DNA of 64,000 bases from Roridomyces roridus (GCA_029378245.1 JARKIF010000056.1:207328-271327), one strand, 5' to 3'; positions 44,222 to 56,863 are shown, counted from the first letter of the stretch. Notes: generated by a model from the letters alone, not told the origin. Program-made: numbers and translations.

Positions 44222-45048
44222 ATGGCTGAATTTGCCCTCATCAACCTCGACAAGCGCGAAGTCGTTGTCTCGTCTGACACAGGTTTTGGCTACAAGGTGC
44301 GTCCCACACTGCTGTTTGAGTCTTGACGCGTTGTTCATGCCACCCACCACAGATGATCGAGTGCGTTGGCGTCATGCCTCTTGCCACCCTCTGGCTCTTC
44401 ACCGTCCCAGTCGGTGGTCAACCAGCCCCCCCTCCTCCCCCCTCCAGGCCATCATCTCCAGACGAGGAATGGGAACGCCGCCCGCGCGTGAAAAGTCCGC
44501 GTGTCCCCGTGGGCTACTGGGCAGGTGATCGCGTCCTCCTCGTTGACGAATACTGGGGCTCGGCCGCTGGCAACTTTCCCCCGGAACTCATCTCCGCATT
44601 CCCCAACGGCGACCCCTCGGCCAACGCGCTGTGGTACGCGTTCGAAAACCTCAAGCGCGTCAACCTCCCCGGGTATGAGCACCAAGGTGACCAAGACGTG
44701 TTGTTCCCCGTGCACAAAGTCTGGGTTGTCCGCAACCTCACAAAGAAGTGGTATGCGCGCTCGGATAGGATTGTCGAACCTGGAGATCGTCGGGGTCCGG
44801 ATCTCATGGATGACGCTGAAGGGCTCGGGTTAGGGGACCTCATTTGGGCAGACATTGGGGGCGGAAGATGTGCCAGGATGGGAGAGGAGGGGGGCGCTGG
44901 CGACAGGTTTGATGTGCAGGCCCTTGAGTGTCCAAAACCCGGACGAGGAGTGGAAAGAGTGGAAAGATTGGAGCGAGCAGGCTATAGACTGTTTGCAAAC
45001 GTTCGACGTGGACTGGGATGTGTCCCAATTTCGTCGTTGAACGATTAG
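44222..45048 (+). CDS. Orphan basidiomycete protein, copy 1
   Basis: About 255 residues, unknown function; similar proteins are common in agarics as far as I recall. The first exon MAEFALINLDKREVVVSSDT ends at FGYK; an intron (44298-44352) leads to MIECVGVMPLATLWLFTVPV. Then follow a Pro-rich stretch, VPVGYWAGDRVLLVDEYWGS, LPGYEHQGDQDVLFP, HKVWVVRNLTKKWYARSD and DLMDDAEGLGLGDLIWA. Relative to copy 2 (57563) the frame shifts by one base near 44926. The shifted frame would read SVQNPDEEWKEWKDWSEQA and end DWDVSQFRR, so the annotated C-terminus after about residue 205 may be wrong or damaged. Confidence 0.7.
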
Positions 45049-45249
45049 TCAAGTTGATACTTGTGCTGATATCTACGCGTCCGCGAGACTGGGGGGCGCG
45101 CTTCACCTGAAACCCACGAATACAACATGCATTGGATAGATAAAAGTACACTGTCCGTTACATCCTCAAAAAACAGTTTCTTTCAGACTGGGTGCTCGTT
45201 CTATTGAGGAATGATGATTAGACTTGAACCACAAAACCAGAGACTTACT

Positions 45250-47066
45250 TCACGGTAGCCGATTGTCCCCTGGGTATATGTAGTTGAATCCGATCCCGAG
45301 CCTGCAGGTCTCGAATAAGCAACAAACTGAACGACAAAACTGGACACGCACTATCGTTCCCACTTTTATCACCCTGTCCATGTCGTAGAGATGCATCCAA
45401 GCTATGAAGCTGGAATGTTTGCGGTATAGTCCCGGCACCAGCCTGTGGCAACTGCCATGCAACAACGGATTCACTGAACGCGCTATGGTTGAGAAACGTG
45501 GGGTGGCGTCCGACGAGGCGTAGAGAGTCGCGGGAATTGAGGCTGCCAATAATTTCAACATTGGAACTTGGAGCTGCAGATATAGTTTTGGGATTCATAC
45601 ATTACCACTGGAGAACCATTCCCGTGAGCCTCGTCAATTTCAATCCATCATGAAAGGCTTACGCATGGTTATAACACATAGCTTTCCTTGTACGAAATGT
45701 ATCGGCATCCTGTGTGGCTGATTCACGTCAGCGACTCGCAACGAATGACTCCGACATACCAATACAATTTAGTTGGGTTTGCAACGTAGAGAGCCAGCGT
45801 CAGAAACTGCGCGAATGTGACCAAACCTGCGTTGAAGCATTTAGAACCGGCGGAAGTAATGTATACACGAACACGAACCCCCTCGGGCAACGGTGAATCC
45901 CAATAACTGCACCCACGTTCAATACGCTGCTTTCGTACAGCAATGTGACTGGTACGGACCTTGTCCAACAGGGAATCGGTCCTGTATTCGTCAGTGCGAA
46001 TTTCACTGGGAGATCAACCAAATATTCACGATTTGAGTGCCAGTCCTTTATTCTTCAAGAACTCGCGAGACAGCGCGTAGGTCGCTAGCAAGTCTGATAG
46101 AGCTTCAAAGCCGTTGGACAGACACACTTCGACCTTCATGCTTCCAAATGCCAACGCTGAGACTTCGAGACTGCCGCGGGTAATGTTGACGACGATAGCT
46201 GGAAACTACGATGAGGCTCGAAGCCTGGACTGAGAAGGATGTAAACTTACCTATTCCGGCGACTGGCGGATTTTAATTCAATTAATTTGCAGTCTGCACG
46301 TGCGACGCACCGAGTCCTGCAACCCCAAAGAATATCTAGTCATCCCATTAGCCTCTTCCGCTTCCAGTTGGATGAATTCGGCATACAATGAGCGCTGGAA
46401 GGAGTGTCTTCTGCGTCACTAGTCGAATACTGTGAGTGTCGATTTACGTATAGACTTGGAGTTTTTACAGCGATAGACTCGATGAGCAAAGAACACTTCA
46501 ACACTGTAGAACTGTTAGAGCTCGAGCCGCAAGCAGAATCTGGCACGCACAGAAAAACGAGCACGGCATTCATCCCAACCTCGACGATGCTCGACCTTGT
46601 GGCGAATTAACAATTGTCAGTGGTTTGCGCATGAGCTCACACAGGGAGACGTGACAATGCCTCGACGTTTCCAAAGTTCTTGATCTAGAATATATATATA
46701 TTTAAATAAGAAGGGCTCACGAGCGTTTTTTGATATGCTTACCAGGTACTCGTGCGCCATTTGCGAAGTGAGAACCGTCTCCGCAACGTCCATTGCGCTA
46801 CGGATCCGAGTCGTCAATGTGTCGAATTTACGTATACGATTTGCCACGCACAAGAGTAGAGCCACCAAACTTTGCATGATCCAACCATCCCTGTTCGACC
46901 TGAAGTACGTCCACGACTGGGATATGGTGATCCCACAGAGGCTAAAAGAAAGATAAAAGATAAAAGATAGTTAATGTGTGGGGTATCTGCATACTGACAC
47001 GGGAGCTAGTATCACGCCGACGAACATGGCGTCTGCTTCAGATGATATGTCCATGCCGGACGACAT
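45250..47066 (-). CDS. DUF6534-family multi-pass membrane protein, paralog B
   Basis: Same family and intron pattern as paralog A on the other strand. It reads MSSGMDISSEADAMFVGVIL, APV|LCGITISQSWTYFRSNRDGW, AMDVAETVLTSQMAHEYL, IKNFGNVEALSRLPV, VEVGMNAVLVFLVEVFFAHR, TQKTLLPALI, GSLEVSALAFGSMKVEVCLS, NGFEALSDLLATYALSREFL, GLVTFAQFLTLALYVANPTK, MLVILNSRDSLR. The stretch corresponding to the ARGG helix (about 45820-45930) does not read cleanly (RIERGCSY), so one exon may be damaged. The C-terminal exon end near 45250 is uncertain: two acceptor choices give different tails. At least twelve introns. Confidence 0.72.
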
Positions 47067-47069
47067 CGG

Positions 47070-48120
47070 TGAGCGGGGGCGGACGCTTGGAGTACCGCGT
47101 TCCGGGCCTGGTAGGGCTCAGGCTGGAGTTCGTAGCTGACGCCCTGAGGGGAAGTGTCGTGAAGCCCGGGGAGTCTGTATTATATTAAATCTCGTTCGTT
47201 ACATCTTCCCATGCAGTCATGCCCACCCCGATCGGTGGGTCCGTCCATCAGCATTAGAGACTTCTGTCTTCTGTCATTGGACCCAGGTTAACGGGTGGCG
47301 GTTTCAGCCGCCCGTGGTTTTGAAGATTCAGAAGAACCGTGTTAATGTGATGTTCTTACGGGACTGGACACGGAAACGGCGGAGTTGGGGTTGCTATCCT
47401 GTGCAGATTCTAGAGCGACATCCATTCGCTACAGACGATCGAGTAGGGTTGCGGGGAAGAATGAAGGTGTGTACTTATCTGCGCTGCCGGCAGGCCTCGA
47501 CACCTGGAAGCGTCGCTTGCCACTCCTATCCGTAAAACGGCAGAGGGGCGCGCATAAGCGAGTCTTGTGCCCATCGAGTTCAAGGGAAATGTGCCCCTTA
47601 CTTGCTGACATCGATGTTCGGGATAAACCTGGAAGTTGTTTTCATCTGTTTCTGCACGCCGCTGGACAGTGGATGGCATACGACCACTGCGTCCTTCAAC
47701 AACTCTGTCCAACTCTGTCCTCATGGGTTGTACGACATCCTCACCGAGGCTCCTGTTTTCGGCATCTTTGACATAACCACGGCGCACCGGGGCTCGATTA
47801 TAGTGACGAGTCGAAAGCTTGCGCATGTCGACGATCACTGCTGAAAATCCGACGGCGCCGACCGTAAGTCCACACTGTCCAGTTGCTGTCCAGTCATAGT
47901 CCAGTCATAGTCCACCAAGTTCTCCGACTCCGCAAGTGGTATCTTCGGACGGCGATCACTTACAACCCTGAGGCAGAAGTTTAATATCGGTTCACTGGTG
48001 CCCCGCGCGCGTCGCTGTCATTGCTTCTGCTGTCAAGCTGGATTGATTCATTCAACGAACCTCCGTAAACCGCAACGCCAAAAGGAGGGAATCCTTTGTT
48101 CGGCGATGCGCTTCAGAAAG
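47070..48120. other. Intergenic, about 1 kb, no supported gene
   Basis: Opposed open frames at 47385-47771 (+) and 47410-47838 (-) lack any family signal. A short direct repeat GTCCAGTCATA lies near 47890. Confidence 0.4.
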
Positions 48121-48128
48121 AAGGCCAA

Positions 48129-49575
48129 CTACGCCACACTGCTCGAAACCTTTTCCTCCTGACGCATGTTCACCATCTCCATAAACTCACCCCCTGGCAA
48201 CCTCGCCTCAGCCCCGGACAACTCTGAGTTGGTTGCAAATTGTATACTTAGAACAGCCGGCGGCAGCGACTCCCGATTTCGATTCTGCATTGACATTCGT
48301 CCCGCAGAGCCGAGAGAGGGTCGAGACGCTGCCGGCAGCTCGGACGTGTCCAAAAACGTCGTCTCGCTCAACGATCTTTGGGTGCCGACGAGGAGGAGTA
48401 CAAAGGATGGATATGCACCCTGAGAAATTATTGTAAGTGAGAGATCCAACGAGGAACGAGGCATACGGCAATCTGAACGTGGACGGGTATATAGATATCA
48501 CCCAACGAGCCGTGCGGTAACGAGACGAGTGCGGATATCAACACCATGAGCTGCAAGGGGATTGATTTAAACTGCAAAATGCGGACAAAGTTTCACTCAC
48601 TGCGGAGACGCAATACAGGACCCCCGACTCAGCGACCAAACTCAAAGCCCTGCTGGTCTTTTGAGCGTTTGCTAGCTGAGCCCGAATTATACTCCGATAA
48701 TGCCTGGGTATGGTCAGCGAGCGGCATAGGATTGCATGTGGACCGACCGACCACGCTGCGGCTGCTACGATGGCTGTAGCCGACAAGTTCGACAGTAAAG
48801 ACATTCCCAGCGCAGCGATCTGGAAAACGTTGATGCCCTTGACCAAGTAGCTGCTGTTGTTGATCGGAGCAAAAGGGGACTGGACGACTCCGATGATCCT
48901 GAAGACGATACTCCCAAAAACCGAAACTTAAATCATTCAGGGATCAGAACCGACTAGAAGAGTCAGAAGAAACGTACTCGCGGTGAGTGCCAAAAAACCG
49001 ATGGTAATGCAGAGATATTTCCGATGTTGTCTTAGACAGAGAATCCACGCTCGCCAGATGACCACCGCGTCCGTGATGACATACTAGAATCTATCTATCA
49101 ACTTGGTTGAACACAACCAAGACGACGCACATTGACAGTAAGAATCGCATTGAATAGCGGTGACCATTTCAACACTTTGTCATGGCCAGAGGTAAAGTTG
49201 ACTGGAAGGGCTAGCACTCTGTCCACGAGATCGGCCACGGAGTAGGCCCAATAGGCGATGGAGAGGAGGTACATGAAGAGAGTACACAACAGCATAATTT
49301 GGTTTGTTCGGATTCCTTTCAGACCCCGGATTCTGTGCAATGGTGAGATTTAGGAAACTGGATGAGGCGTGCCAACAAGTACAGGAGCATACGAGTTGAT
49401 AACAAGATAAGCACTGTGTACATTCCTATCAGATACCAAGGTGAGCACCAGATCTCCCAATGAGCGTCGGGAACTCACCAAAAACCAAAGTCTGAATGAC
49501 GAGCTCGAGGACGTCGTAGATCAGAATGGTCCCCGTGGCCATGACAACTTGCCCGCTCGAAGACGGCGTCGCCAT
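48129..49575 (-). CDS. Seven-helix integral membrane protein of unknown function
   Basis: About 380 residues, with helix spacing like the fungal families related to DUF6533/DUF6534. It reads MATGTILIYDVLELVIQTLV, MYTVLILLSTRIRGLKG, IMLLCTLFMYLLSIAYWAYS, a luminal loop (PVNFTSGHDKVLKW), YVITDAVVIWRAWILC (a motif shared by many agaric 7-TM proteins), CITIGFLALTA, IAALGMSLLSNLSATAIVAA, HYRSIIRAQLANAQKTSRAL, AESGVLYCVS, LMVLISALVSLPHG and GAYPSFVLLLVGTQRS. A Ser-rich cytoplasmic tail ends VNMRQEEKVSSSVA. Six introns of about 45-55 bases fit. TATATAAA-type sequence at 49626-49640 lies about 55 bases upstream. Function cannot be read. Confidence 0.78.
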
Positions 49576-49910
49576 GGCTCGACTTTAGTACAGAGGTGAG
49601 GGTCGCAAGGAGGGAAAGAAAAATACTGTGCATATATAAACCAGCTTCCAAGGCCGTTGTCACGGAGTCTGTATTCGTCTTGTGGATACCTCTCAGCTAT
49701 AGAACAGGGACGGATGCATTCATCGTGCGGGAGCACATCGAAGAACATGATGAGGAGTGGGAATTTACCGTCGCATTCGGTGAATCGTGTCCCAGAAAGA
49801 CTCCAGCGACTGCAGGCGGCTGCGATCGCCGCTGTTAGAGAAGAGTCGCGACTTGGCCACAGTCGATCGGTCGCACCGACGAAGCTCAGCGTGCATCAGG
49901 AAAACAATAG

Positions 49911-50598
49911 CCGAGCCATAGCTCGCCATAGTGCCCATAGTACTCTGCAGTACTATGGCCACTATGGCAACACTATGGGTCACTCTGGCATCTCTGTCGC
50001 TTGGTGGCTTGACATGCCTGTCCGTTTCGAATTGACTTGTTTGACACGGCTACCACAACAAGGCTGGACTCCATTTAAGCTGTGGTTTCGTGTCGTGCGC
50101 CACCTCTCCTCTCCCCCACCTTCAACACCACCATCCTCGAGCCACTAATCCGACTGTCCCCGAATTCCCCACGGGTACCCATGTTCAACTTCGTCCATCC
50201 GTGCCCCGTTTGCGAGTATCTGCTGACAAGTTGCTTTTGAATTCACGATATCCCGAGCCAAGAGAGTCCGAGTTCAATCCGAGTCGCTGAGACTCAAGGT
50301 ACGTGTACATGCATGTGTTTTCGCATCGTTCAAGTCCGAGTTGTGGTGCGCCCACTGCGCCATGTAGATTCCTGCTGCCCTGTATTAGATAGTAGTTAAA
50401 TTCATGCATTTTTTCCGTTCTACTTTGCCGTTGTATTGTGCTGCCAGCGTGCGAGATCGGAGAATCCAGAGGAGGCCTTAATTTTGGAACTGTCCATATT
50501 AAGTGTCGGCAAGCAGCTACTGCATAGTGCTGCATAGTGCTGCATAGCGCTGCATAGCGGGGATGTATCTATGGGCACTATGGCGCTATGCAGCACTA
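49911..50598. mobile_element. Probable TIR element with ATAG repeats
   Basis: Inverted ends share GCCATAGTGCCCATAG (49927-49942 and 50570-50585) within a wider TAG...CATAGC context. Tandem GCATAGTGCT/GCATAGCGCT units fill 50520-50560, and related ACTATGG units fill 49950-49980. The right edge cuts the TMEM53 relic. I find no matching target duplication, so the ends are uncertain. The interior is non-coding. Confidence 0.5.
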
Positions 50599-50946
50599 CA
50601 CAGTCACGAAATCCGGACTGGCTTCGACCATGACTATATCCGAGGACGGCCAACAAAGTCGATGCCCCCCAGCGTACTTGTCCAAAAAACGGAGAGGTGC
50701 ACCCACTAGACGAATCAAAAATGAGTGGATAGGTGCATTGAACAACAATCCAACACTCACTCCATCCAAATATTATCACAACCCTGAGGACTTTGGGGTG
50801 AGAGATCTGGCTGGACGACACGGAAGATCTACCCACTTTGGGTCTCCGGTGACGCTGGTCATTTTCCCGTGAGAGATATAGATTCGTTCCCCGAGTTTGC
50901 TCAGTGGTCGAGAGAGCAATAGACTGGGCTCCTCGCGCCGACGCAT
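50596..50946 (-). pseudogene. Truncated TMEM53/DUF829 copy
   Basis: Same exons and introns as the start of the gene at 16452: MRRREEPSLLLSRPLSKLGE, RIYISHGKMTSVTGDPK, intron (donor GTGGGT), VVIIFGW, intron, MGAPLRFLDKYAGGHRLCWP and SSDIVMVEA. It then breaks at a stop (50596-50598) where the ATAG element begins. Keeping introns shows it was copied as DNA. It retains an ATG where the longer copy has GTG. Confidence 0.8.
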
Positions 50947-50959
50947 GAGTTGTGAAGAA

Positions 50960-51700
50960 AGGAGGAGGCAAGGAGCGGAACCGGGGTTACCGGGCAGTTT
51001 GGACGATTCCTGTCATTTCTCGCGTTTGTATCCATCCGACAAGCTGTTCCGCCCGAGGTCAGTTCGAGTGGCTGAAAATCAGCGGTGAGACAGTTCCGCG
51101 CGCGGCGGCGTTATTATACAACCTACAAGGGCTCGCTCTTAGCAAGAGTCCGAGGGAAAGAAAGAAAGAAAAGCACTCAGGAACTGCGGAGCAGCCAACC
51201 ATAGTTGGAGTACGTCCATACTTAACTGGTCCAACATCATTGGTACTATAGCCTGAGTTTCGAAGAAGAAAGAGATGCGATGAGTGTGCGGTAACTAGCG
51301 TGGAACGGCGAGATGTAAGCTGATGATCGTAATAGTACTCCGAGCTCAGCGCTGGGATCGCTTGGTTGTTTCGAGCCCGAGGGAGAGCTCGAGCTTGAGA
51401 GCGCAGTTCATTTGTGGCCGTGCATTGGAATACAATGCAATGAGAGTCGGACGCCGTCGTTTCGACTCGTGGTTAAGGTTTCGGCTCGGGAGGGTGTAGA
51501 CTACGACTGAGATTCAGCGGTGGAACCTGTAGACACAGACTTGCGGCGGAATAAAACCTCTAACCCCACTGCTCGGCATGCCCCACGCGCGCGCTCAGAA
51601 TGACACCGCATGCCAGAGGGATCGCGACGGGCGGCTGTGACCGTGGCGGATACAGAGTGCGGGGTAAATTTGAGAGAGAGAGAGAGGCCCATTTGGAACG
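50960..51700. other. Intergenic, no supported gene
   Basis: AAAGAAAGAAAGAAAAG simple repeat at 51155-51172 and a GA-rich run at 51670-51685. No gene seen. Confidence 0.4.
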
Positions 51701-51709
51701 AAAAATAGT

Positions 51710-52195
51710 AAAAAGAAACGACTTACTTTGCCTTTCTCGAATCTTCTGTCTTCGCTCTTGAGGTCTTCTTTATTCTTTCTTGAGGTCTTCTATGCTTCAT
51801 TTTGAGGTCTTCGTTTTTGAGGAACCGCACTCCTTAGGGATTCGAACCCATAACCTCTTGATGAGAGGGGGTCGAGTTGAAGGGAAGACCTTGTAGCAAC
51901 TCAGCGAAGGAACCATTGAAACATGTCGAGTGAACCTGAGTGTGCTTACGCTGCAGTGTGCTGCACGGTGGGACTTGATCGCTCATCCGAGGGCAGGGGT
52001 AAAGCACTGTTCCTGTGCGGCACCCACAGGCGGACAGAGTCGAACGAGGCTGGATATCCGATGTGGTTAACGTCGAGGAGATGGTCCAGTGAGGCGGCCG
52101 GATCAAGCAGCGTGCGCGTCGTTAACGTTAGCTTTGATGCGACAACCGCGTTGATCGCGTGCTGTCGCATCGGCTTGTCTCTTGCCTTCATGATC
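51710..52195 (-). repeat. tRNA-derived SINE, copy S5
   Basis: Reverse orientation: closing AAGAAACGACTTACTTTGCC at 51713, tail complement, tRNA-like head about 51835-51925, and the CACGCGATC form of the start at 52153-52161. The outer 25 bases match copy S2. Confidence 0.72.
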
Positions 52196-52255
52196 ATGCA
52201 CCCACTGTCCCACCGAGCACCTTGAGCATCTCCCTACATAATACACGGGTAGATT

Positions 52256-53604
52256 TCACTCTAATCGGTTGACTACCCCAGCAAACTGCTCAAACAAGTC
52301 CAACGGGAACGCGTTCGCCATCGCCATAAAACCCGCCCCATTTGGATGTAAAGAGTCCCCCGAGTTGAACTCTGGCAACAACTGTGCTGGACTCGCCGGG
52401 TCCGAAACGATCTTGTCAAAGTCGATAACGGCGTCAAACACCCCACTTCGGATGAACGCGTTGACGCGCTGCCTCGTCGGTTCGCGGACAGCGTCCGTCG
52501 TAGGGTCGATGGCTCTCTTGTTGAGGCTGGTGATATTGACAGGTACTGCACTGAATGGCGTGACCGTGCTCGCAAAAATAGGCATCCCCTGTGCGTGAAC
52601 ACGCATTATCATCTGCTTGTAGGCAGCGATGAGCTGATCCCCAATAGCCTGCTGCGCCTCCGTCGAAGCCGGACCCATGCCAATATCGTTCACGCCCTCG
52701 AAAATCATCACGAATTTGACGCCCGTCTGAGAGAGCACGTCGCGGTCGATACGGCCCAACGCGTTGGGCCCATTCCCATCGGTGAGGACCCGGTTCGCGT
52801 TCGCCCCCTGGTTGTTGACGGAAATCTGCTTCGTCGCGGGGTTTTGCTGCATCCTTGCGAGGAGAAGGTCCGTCCATCGAGTGTTGCTGTCCGTAACCGC
52901 CACCCCGCCGTCGGTGATGCTGTCCCCAACAATAACAAACGCCTTGGGGTCCGGAGCTGTTGTGAACGTCTCCACGGCGCTCACGTAGTACCAATGAACC
53001 ACACTCTGCGTCGACGGGTCCGTGAGATTATTCGCCATCACGTGGTTTCCAAAGGCCATCCAGGACGTCGCGCGGCTGCCGGGATGTGACGTGATATCAA
53101 ATCCCGCCTGCCCCGCCGCGGTAAATATGGTCACAGTGATCGTTTGCTGAGTCTGGACCGGCATAGCGATGGGGTCCGAGACGACTTGGGCGCCGTTTGG
53201 TATGGTGATGCTCGGGCTGCCGCCGAAGGTGAGCGTTTTCATGCTGTTCGGGACGATTGCGCTCGCTCCAGAGACACCACCCAAGGGCAGCGCGACAGTC
53301 GCAGCGTCTATTGTGACGCTGTTGGGTCCAAAGGCATTGGAGAAGTGGACGCGGATGTGATCCCCTCCTATGGACATGCGGACCGTCTGGCGAATGGTGG
53401 TGTTGAAGAACACGCCATCGGTGCCGTTCTATGGATTGTGAGTTTCCCATTTCTATACAAGTACGACGGTGTTCAACTCACAAATGGCGGCGGTGGCAGG
53501 TTGTTGAATTCAGTGAGCTGCGGCATGCTCGTCCATGTGTTCACCCAAACAGCGTTGGCGGCGTGTGCACAGGCGAGGAGTGCTAGGGTCCAGAAGGGCG
53601 GCAT
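52256..53604 (-). CDS. Secreted SGNH/GDSL-family esterase
   Basis: Serine esterase of the SGNH fold, 431 residues after removal of one intron (53429-53481). The signal peptide is MPPFWTLALLACAHAANA. An N-terminal beta-sandwich-like half (VWVNTWTSMPQLTEFNN, IRVHFSNAFGPNSVTIDAA) precedes the catalytic half. Block I is VIVGDSITDGG (Ser), block III is FEGVNDIGMG (Asn), block V is FNSGDSLHPNGAG (Asp and His). This layout matches fungal extracellular GDSL lipase/acylhydrolases. The start is the first in-frame ATG and gives a standard signal peptide. All catalytic residues are present and the frame is intact. Confidence 0.92.
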
Positions 53605-55539
53605 TTTACCCTGTGTTGGTCCATTTCCACCATCTTATGTATCTGCACGCACGGCGTATGAGAATCTCCGGACTCGGCGGGCACCAACGCTATAAATTGA
53701 GTATCAGAATATCTGTGGAGAATGCCTTCAATTATAACTTCAGCATTGGGCTGGCGTGTGGTTTTCTTCGAGTGGTGGCACCATGTTTCTTGAGACAACC
53801 GCGGACCGGATCCTACATTCGCCGCATGTGATGTCTCCATTACATTGAAGAATTTTATGCAATCTTTGCCAAGACGGACGTTGATAAATAGCTGAACGGG
53901 AGTGTCAAGTGGAAGTAGTTCGCCGTGATAAAAGTGGAGTAGCACAACTCCAATCAGACGACTGGAAATTCTCGTTCAGGTTCTTCTTGCACGGAGGAGA
54001 AATGTAGAACATCGGCTTGCCGCGTCCTGACAGAATAACGAACGCGCATCCAATTCGCAATTCACGTAGAGCACTGTAAAATTGTATCAGAGGCGGAACT
54101 GGTCCTGAGAAGCCGGAGGCTCGTTGGCGTTTCTTACCAGGATTCCAAGACCACACGGCGTCGCTTAGTTAATGGATAGCACTGTTGCTCTCAGTATAAT
54201 TCGGCGCGGGTTCGCCTTGATCCAAAGATCCCAGATCTCCTCAACAGAGGGCTTGAGCAGCGAGCTGTACATACCACCCTGACTCTTTCACCATTTTCAC
54301 GGAGAGAAGACCAACCTTCCGTCGGGGAGCCTTCCGATTCCTCTCTCTCAGAACCGAGGGCAAGGATTCGTCGTCACTGGATACCAGTATTGCGGTCGGT
54401 AGGTCGTGTCGGGAGGTTCTCATCTAAAAATTCGGGGTCCCTCGATTCAACGTTTTCGGTCGCACTCGGGCTGTCAGTGTCAGAAAATTCCAAGGTTCGT
54501 TGTTCAGGGCTTCACCTTGGGATGCCGTATCTCCTCCAAGTTGTATCATCTGCAGGCTGCGAGATGTTCAGACTGACCAAGTATAAAACAAGTACGCAGT
54601 GACGCACCTTGGACACACCTTGGATCTAATCGTAGTCCTCGAGATCTTATCCGACAAGTGAGAGCAATTAAGCACCCCGCGGGAGGATTCTATAGATTCC
54701 CACAGACCGCGTACGAGTGCCCGAGTCTCCGGGATACCTTGAGCGGAGGGAGCGCGTCTATTGAAGTCTGTGGCCGCGCGTGTGACTGCCGGGTGCCCGA
54801 GCTCCTGACCGCGAGGCTTATGCAGCAGACACGGTGAGAACGAGTCGAGTTCCGGGTGAACTTGAAGCACTGTGCCAGGGTGATGCTACTGCACTGTTAG
54901 AAAAGGCATGCGAGAGCGCGAATGGCGCTCCGGCAACTCCGCGCCGATGGAAGTGAGTACTAGGCAGTGACTGATGGTATCACAGTAATGGATCAAACGC
55001 GTCGAGTCACGCTCACGAGCAGCCAAGCAGGAGAGCAGCAAGTTGACGACATCATTCCAACACATCGTTGTCCATGGCCATGGACTCCATGTGGAACCTG
55101 ACGAATCAGCAATCCTTGGCCTGTTTCAATTTGCCGCTGCTTCATCCTACCGTTCATAACTCCTCATCCGGATTTTGGACGCTCTAGCCTCTGAAGGGTA
55201 ACCGGTTGCGGAAGGGTCTGCACATCCCTAGCTAATAGCCCTAACGTTCATTCAACTTCATTGCGACCCCAACTTCTCCGCCCAAATAAAGTCGCCTAGG
55301 CTCAGCCCAACTTGGCCCTCGTCTCGAAAACCGCCATGTCAATCCGCTCGGCTGGATCCAGCGCGGCTACGTTGGGACTCGGCGCTTGCGAGACGACTTA
55401 CGAGCAAGATCCTTGATTCTGGGGCGGAACGAATATGGACGCGGTCCGACCCACATTACTAAGTACATCAGAATATCTGTCAGCTGAAGAACAAAGGTAT
55501 TTATCACCCATGTAGCTCGTCCCCCCGCCCCCGTACAAT
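53605..55539. other. Intergenic, 1.9 kb, no supported gene
   Basis: Open frames of 70-120 codons on both strands show no family features. Promoters of the SGNH and NmrA-like genes lie at the two ends. Confidence 0.45.
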
Positions 55540-56681
55540 ATGACCATTACCGACGCAGAATCTGCACCGCTCGTGGCCGTTGTGGGTGCTACAGGCAACC
55601 AGGGCGGTAGCGTCGTCAGGGCGCTCGAAGAATCCGACATGGCTTACCGCATCCGCGCGTTTACGAGGGATGCGTTGAAACCCGCCGCGCAGGAGCTTGC
55701 GAGCCGTGGAGTCGAGTTGGTGAGCATCTCCTTGGTGCTCGAAAACAAGGACAAGGTGTATGAGGCGTTCCAAGGCGTGAATATGGCTTTCGTACGTCGC
55801 AAAATCTTTAGATTGGTGCTTACTAACTTGACTCTGGAGCTCGTTACCAATTTTTGGGAACATAGGGATGCGGACAGAGTGAGATTTTGTGTGTCCCTAC
55901 CTGGATATCACTAACCACGCACAGGAAATCGCAGAAGCAAAGCAGCTCATCGATGCCGCCATGGCAAACGGCGCCGAGCGCATCGTGTGGTCCGGACTCG
56001 TTTCCTTCGACAAGCTCAGCGGCGGCAAATTGCGTCACGTATACCACTATGACAGTAAAGCCACTGTGACAGAGTACGCGCGCCAGATAGGCGCGCCGTT
56101 CGTAGACGTCCAGGCGGCTTGTTATGCGATCAACTACCCGATGCTGCGCCCAAGAAAGCTCGGGGACGGGTCGCTTGCGCTAGAGTGGCCTATGCCACCG
56201 ACGGCGTTGATGCCCGTCATTGACGTGGCCAACGACTACGGGTTGTATGTGCGCCAGGTGTTCGAGCTCCCGGTCTTCCCCAGCGGATCCGAGGTCCGCA
56301 CCGCAGGAGAGCTCATTCCCGTTGAGGAGATTGCACGCCAGATCGGGGAAGGTAAGTTGGGTGTCCTTACTGGAATCTGGGTATAAAAACATTGGCAGTG
56401 ACGGGGAGGAAGGTTGTATTCAAGCAGATCACTGCGGAGGATTTCAGTGGGAGAGTCGAAGCTCTTGGTGTGCCGCCGCACCTTGCAGAGGACGTGAAGG
56501 AGTGCTTGGTCGGCATCGCCGAATATGGATGTAAGTCGCTCGATTTCAAGCTCACATCACAGACTGAAGGGAATAAGATTACGGTGCCAAGGATATTTCG
56601 AGCCACGAGGGTCTTGCGAGGAAGCCACGGACATGGAAGGAGTTTGTCCAGGCTTCGGATTGGAGTTGGATGGATGAGTAG
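55540..56681 (+). CDS. NmrA-like NAD(P)-binding protein
   Basis: Atypical short-chain dehydrogenase fold, about 316 residues; family members are redox sensors or isoflavone-type reductases. The N-terminal Rossmann motif is VAVVGATGNQGGSVVRAL. It continues AYRIRAFTRDALKPAAQELA, then MAF|LVTNFWEH across an intron (55792-55840), EIAEAKQLIDAAMANGAERI, VWSGLVSFDKLS, LEWPMPPTALMPVIDVANDY and GELIPVEEIARQIGE. The last exon joins GY|YGAKDISSHEGLARKPRTWK to a WMDE end at TAG 56679-56681. Four introns; the last acceptor is AATAAG, not the nearer CACAG, which would give a stop. The frame is intact throughout. Confidence 0.88.
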
Positions 56682-56863
56682 AGGGCATACTCGTCCACCG
56701 TCCCCTTGGGAATGGTATACAGTTTTACGAATAGTTCCATACTAACGGGTATTGGGTTCAGAACATTATAGTATGAAATTATAACTGCCGTGATCAAGTG
56801 ATTGTCTAACGACGAAATTCAGACACATCGTCGTCCATCTCAAACTCCAACAAGCAACGTTTA

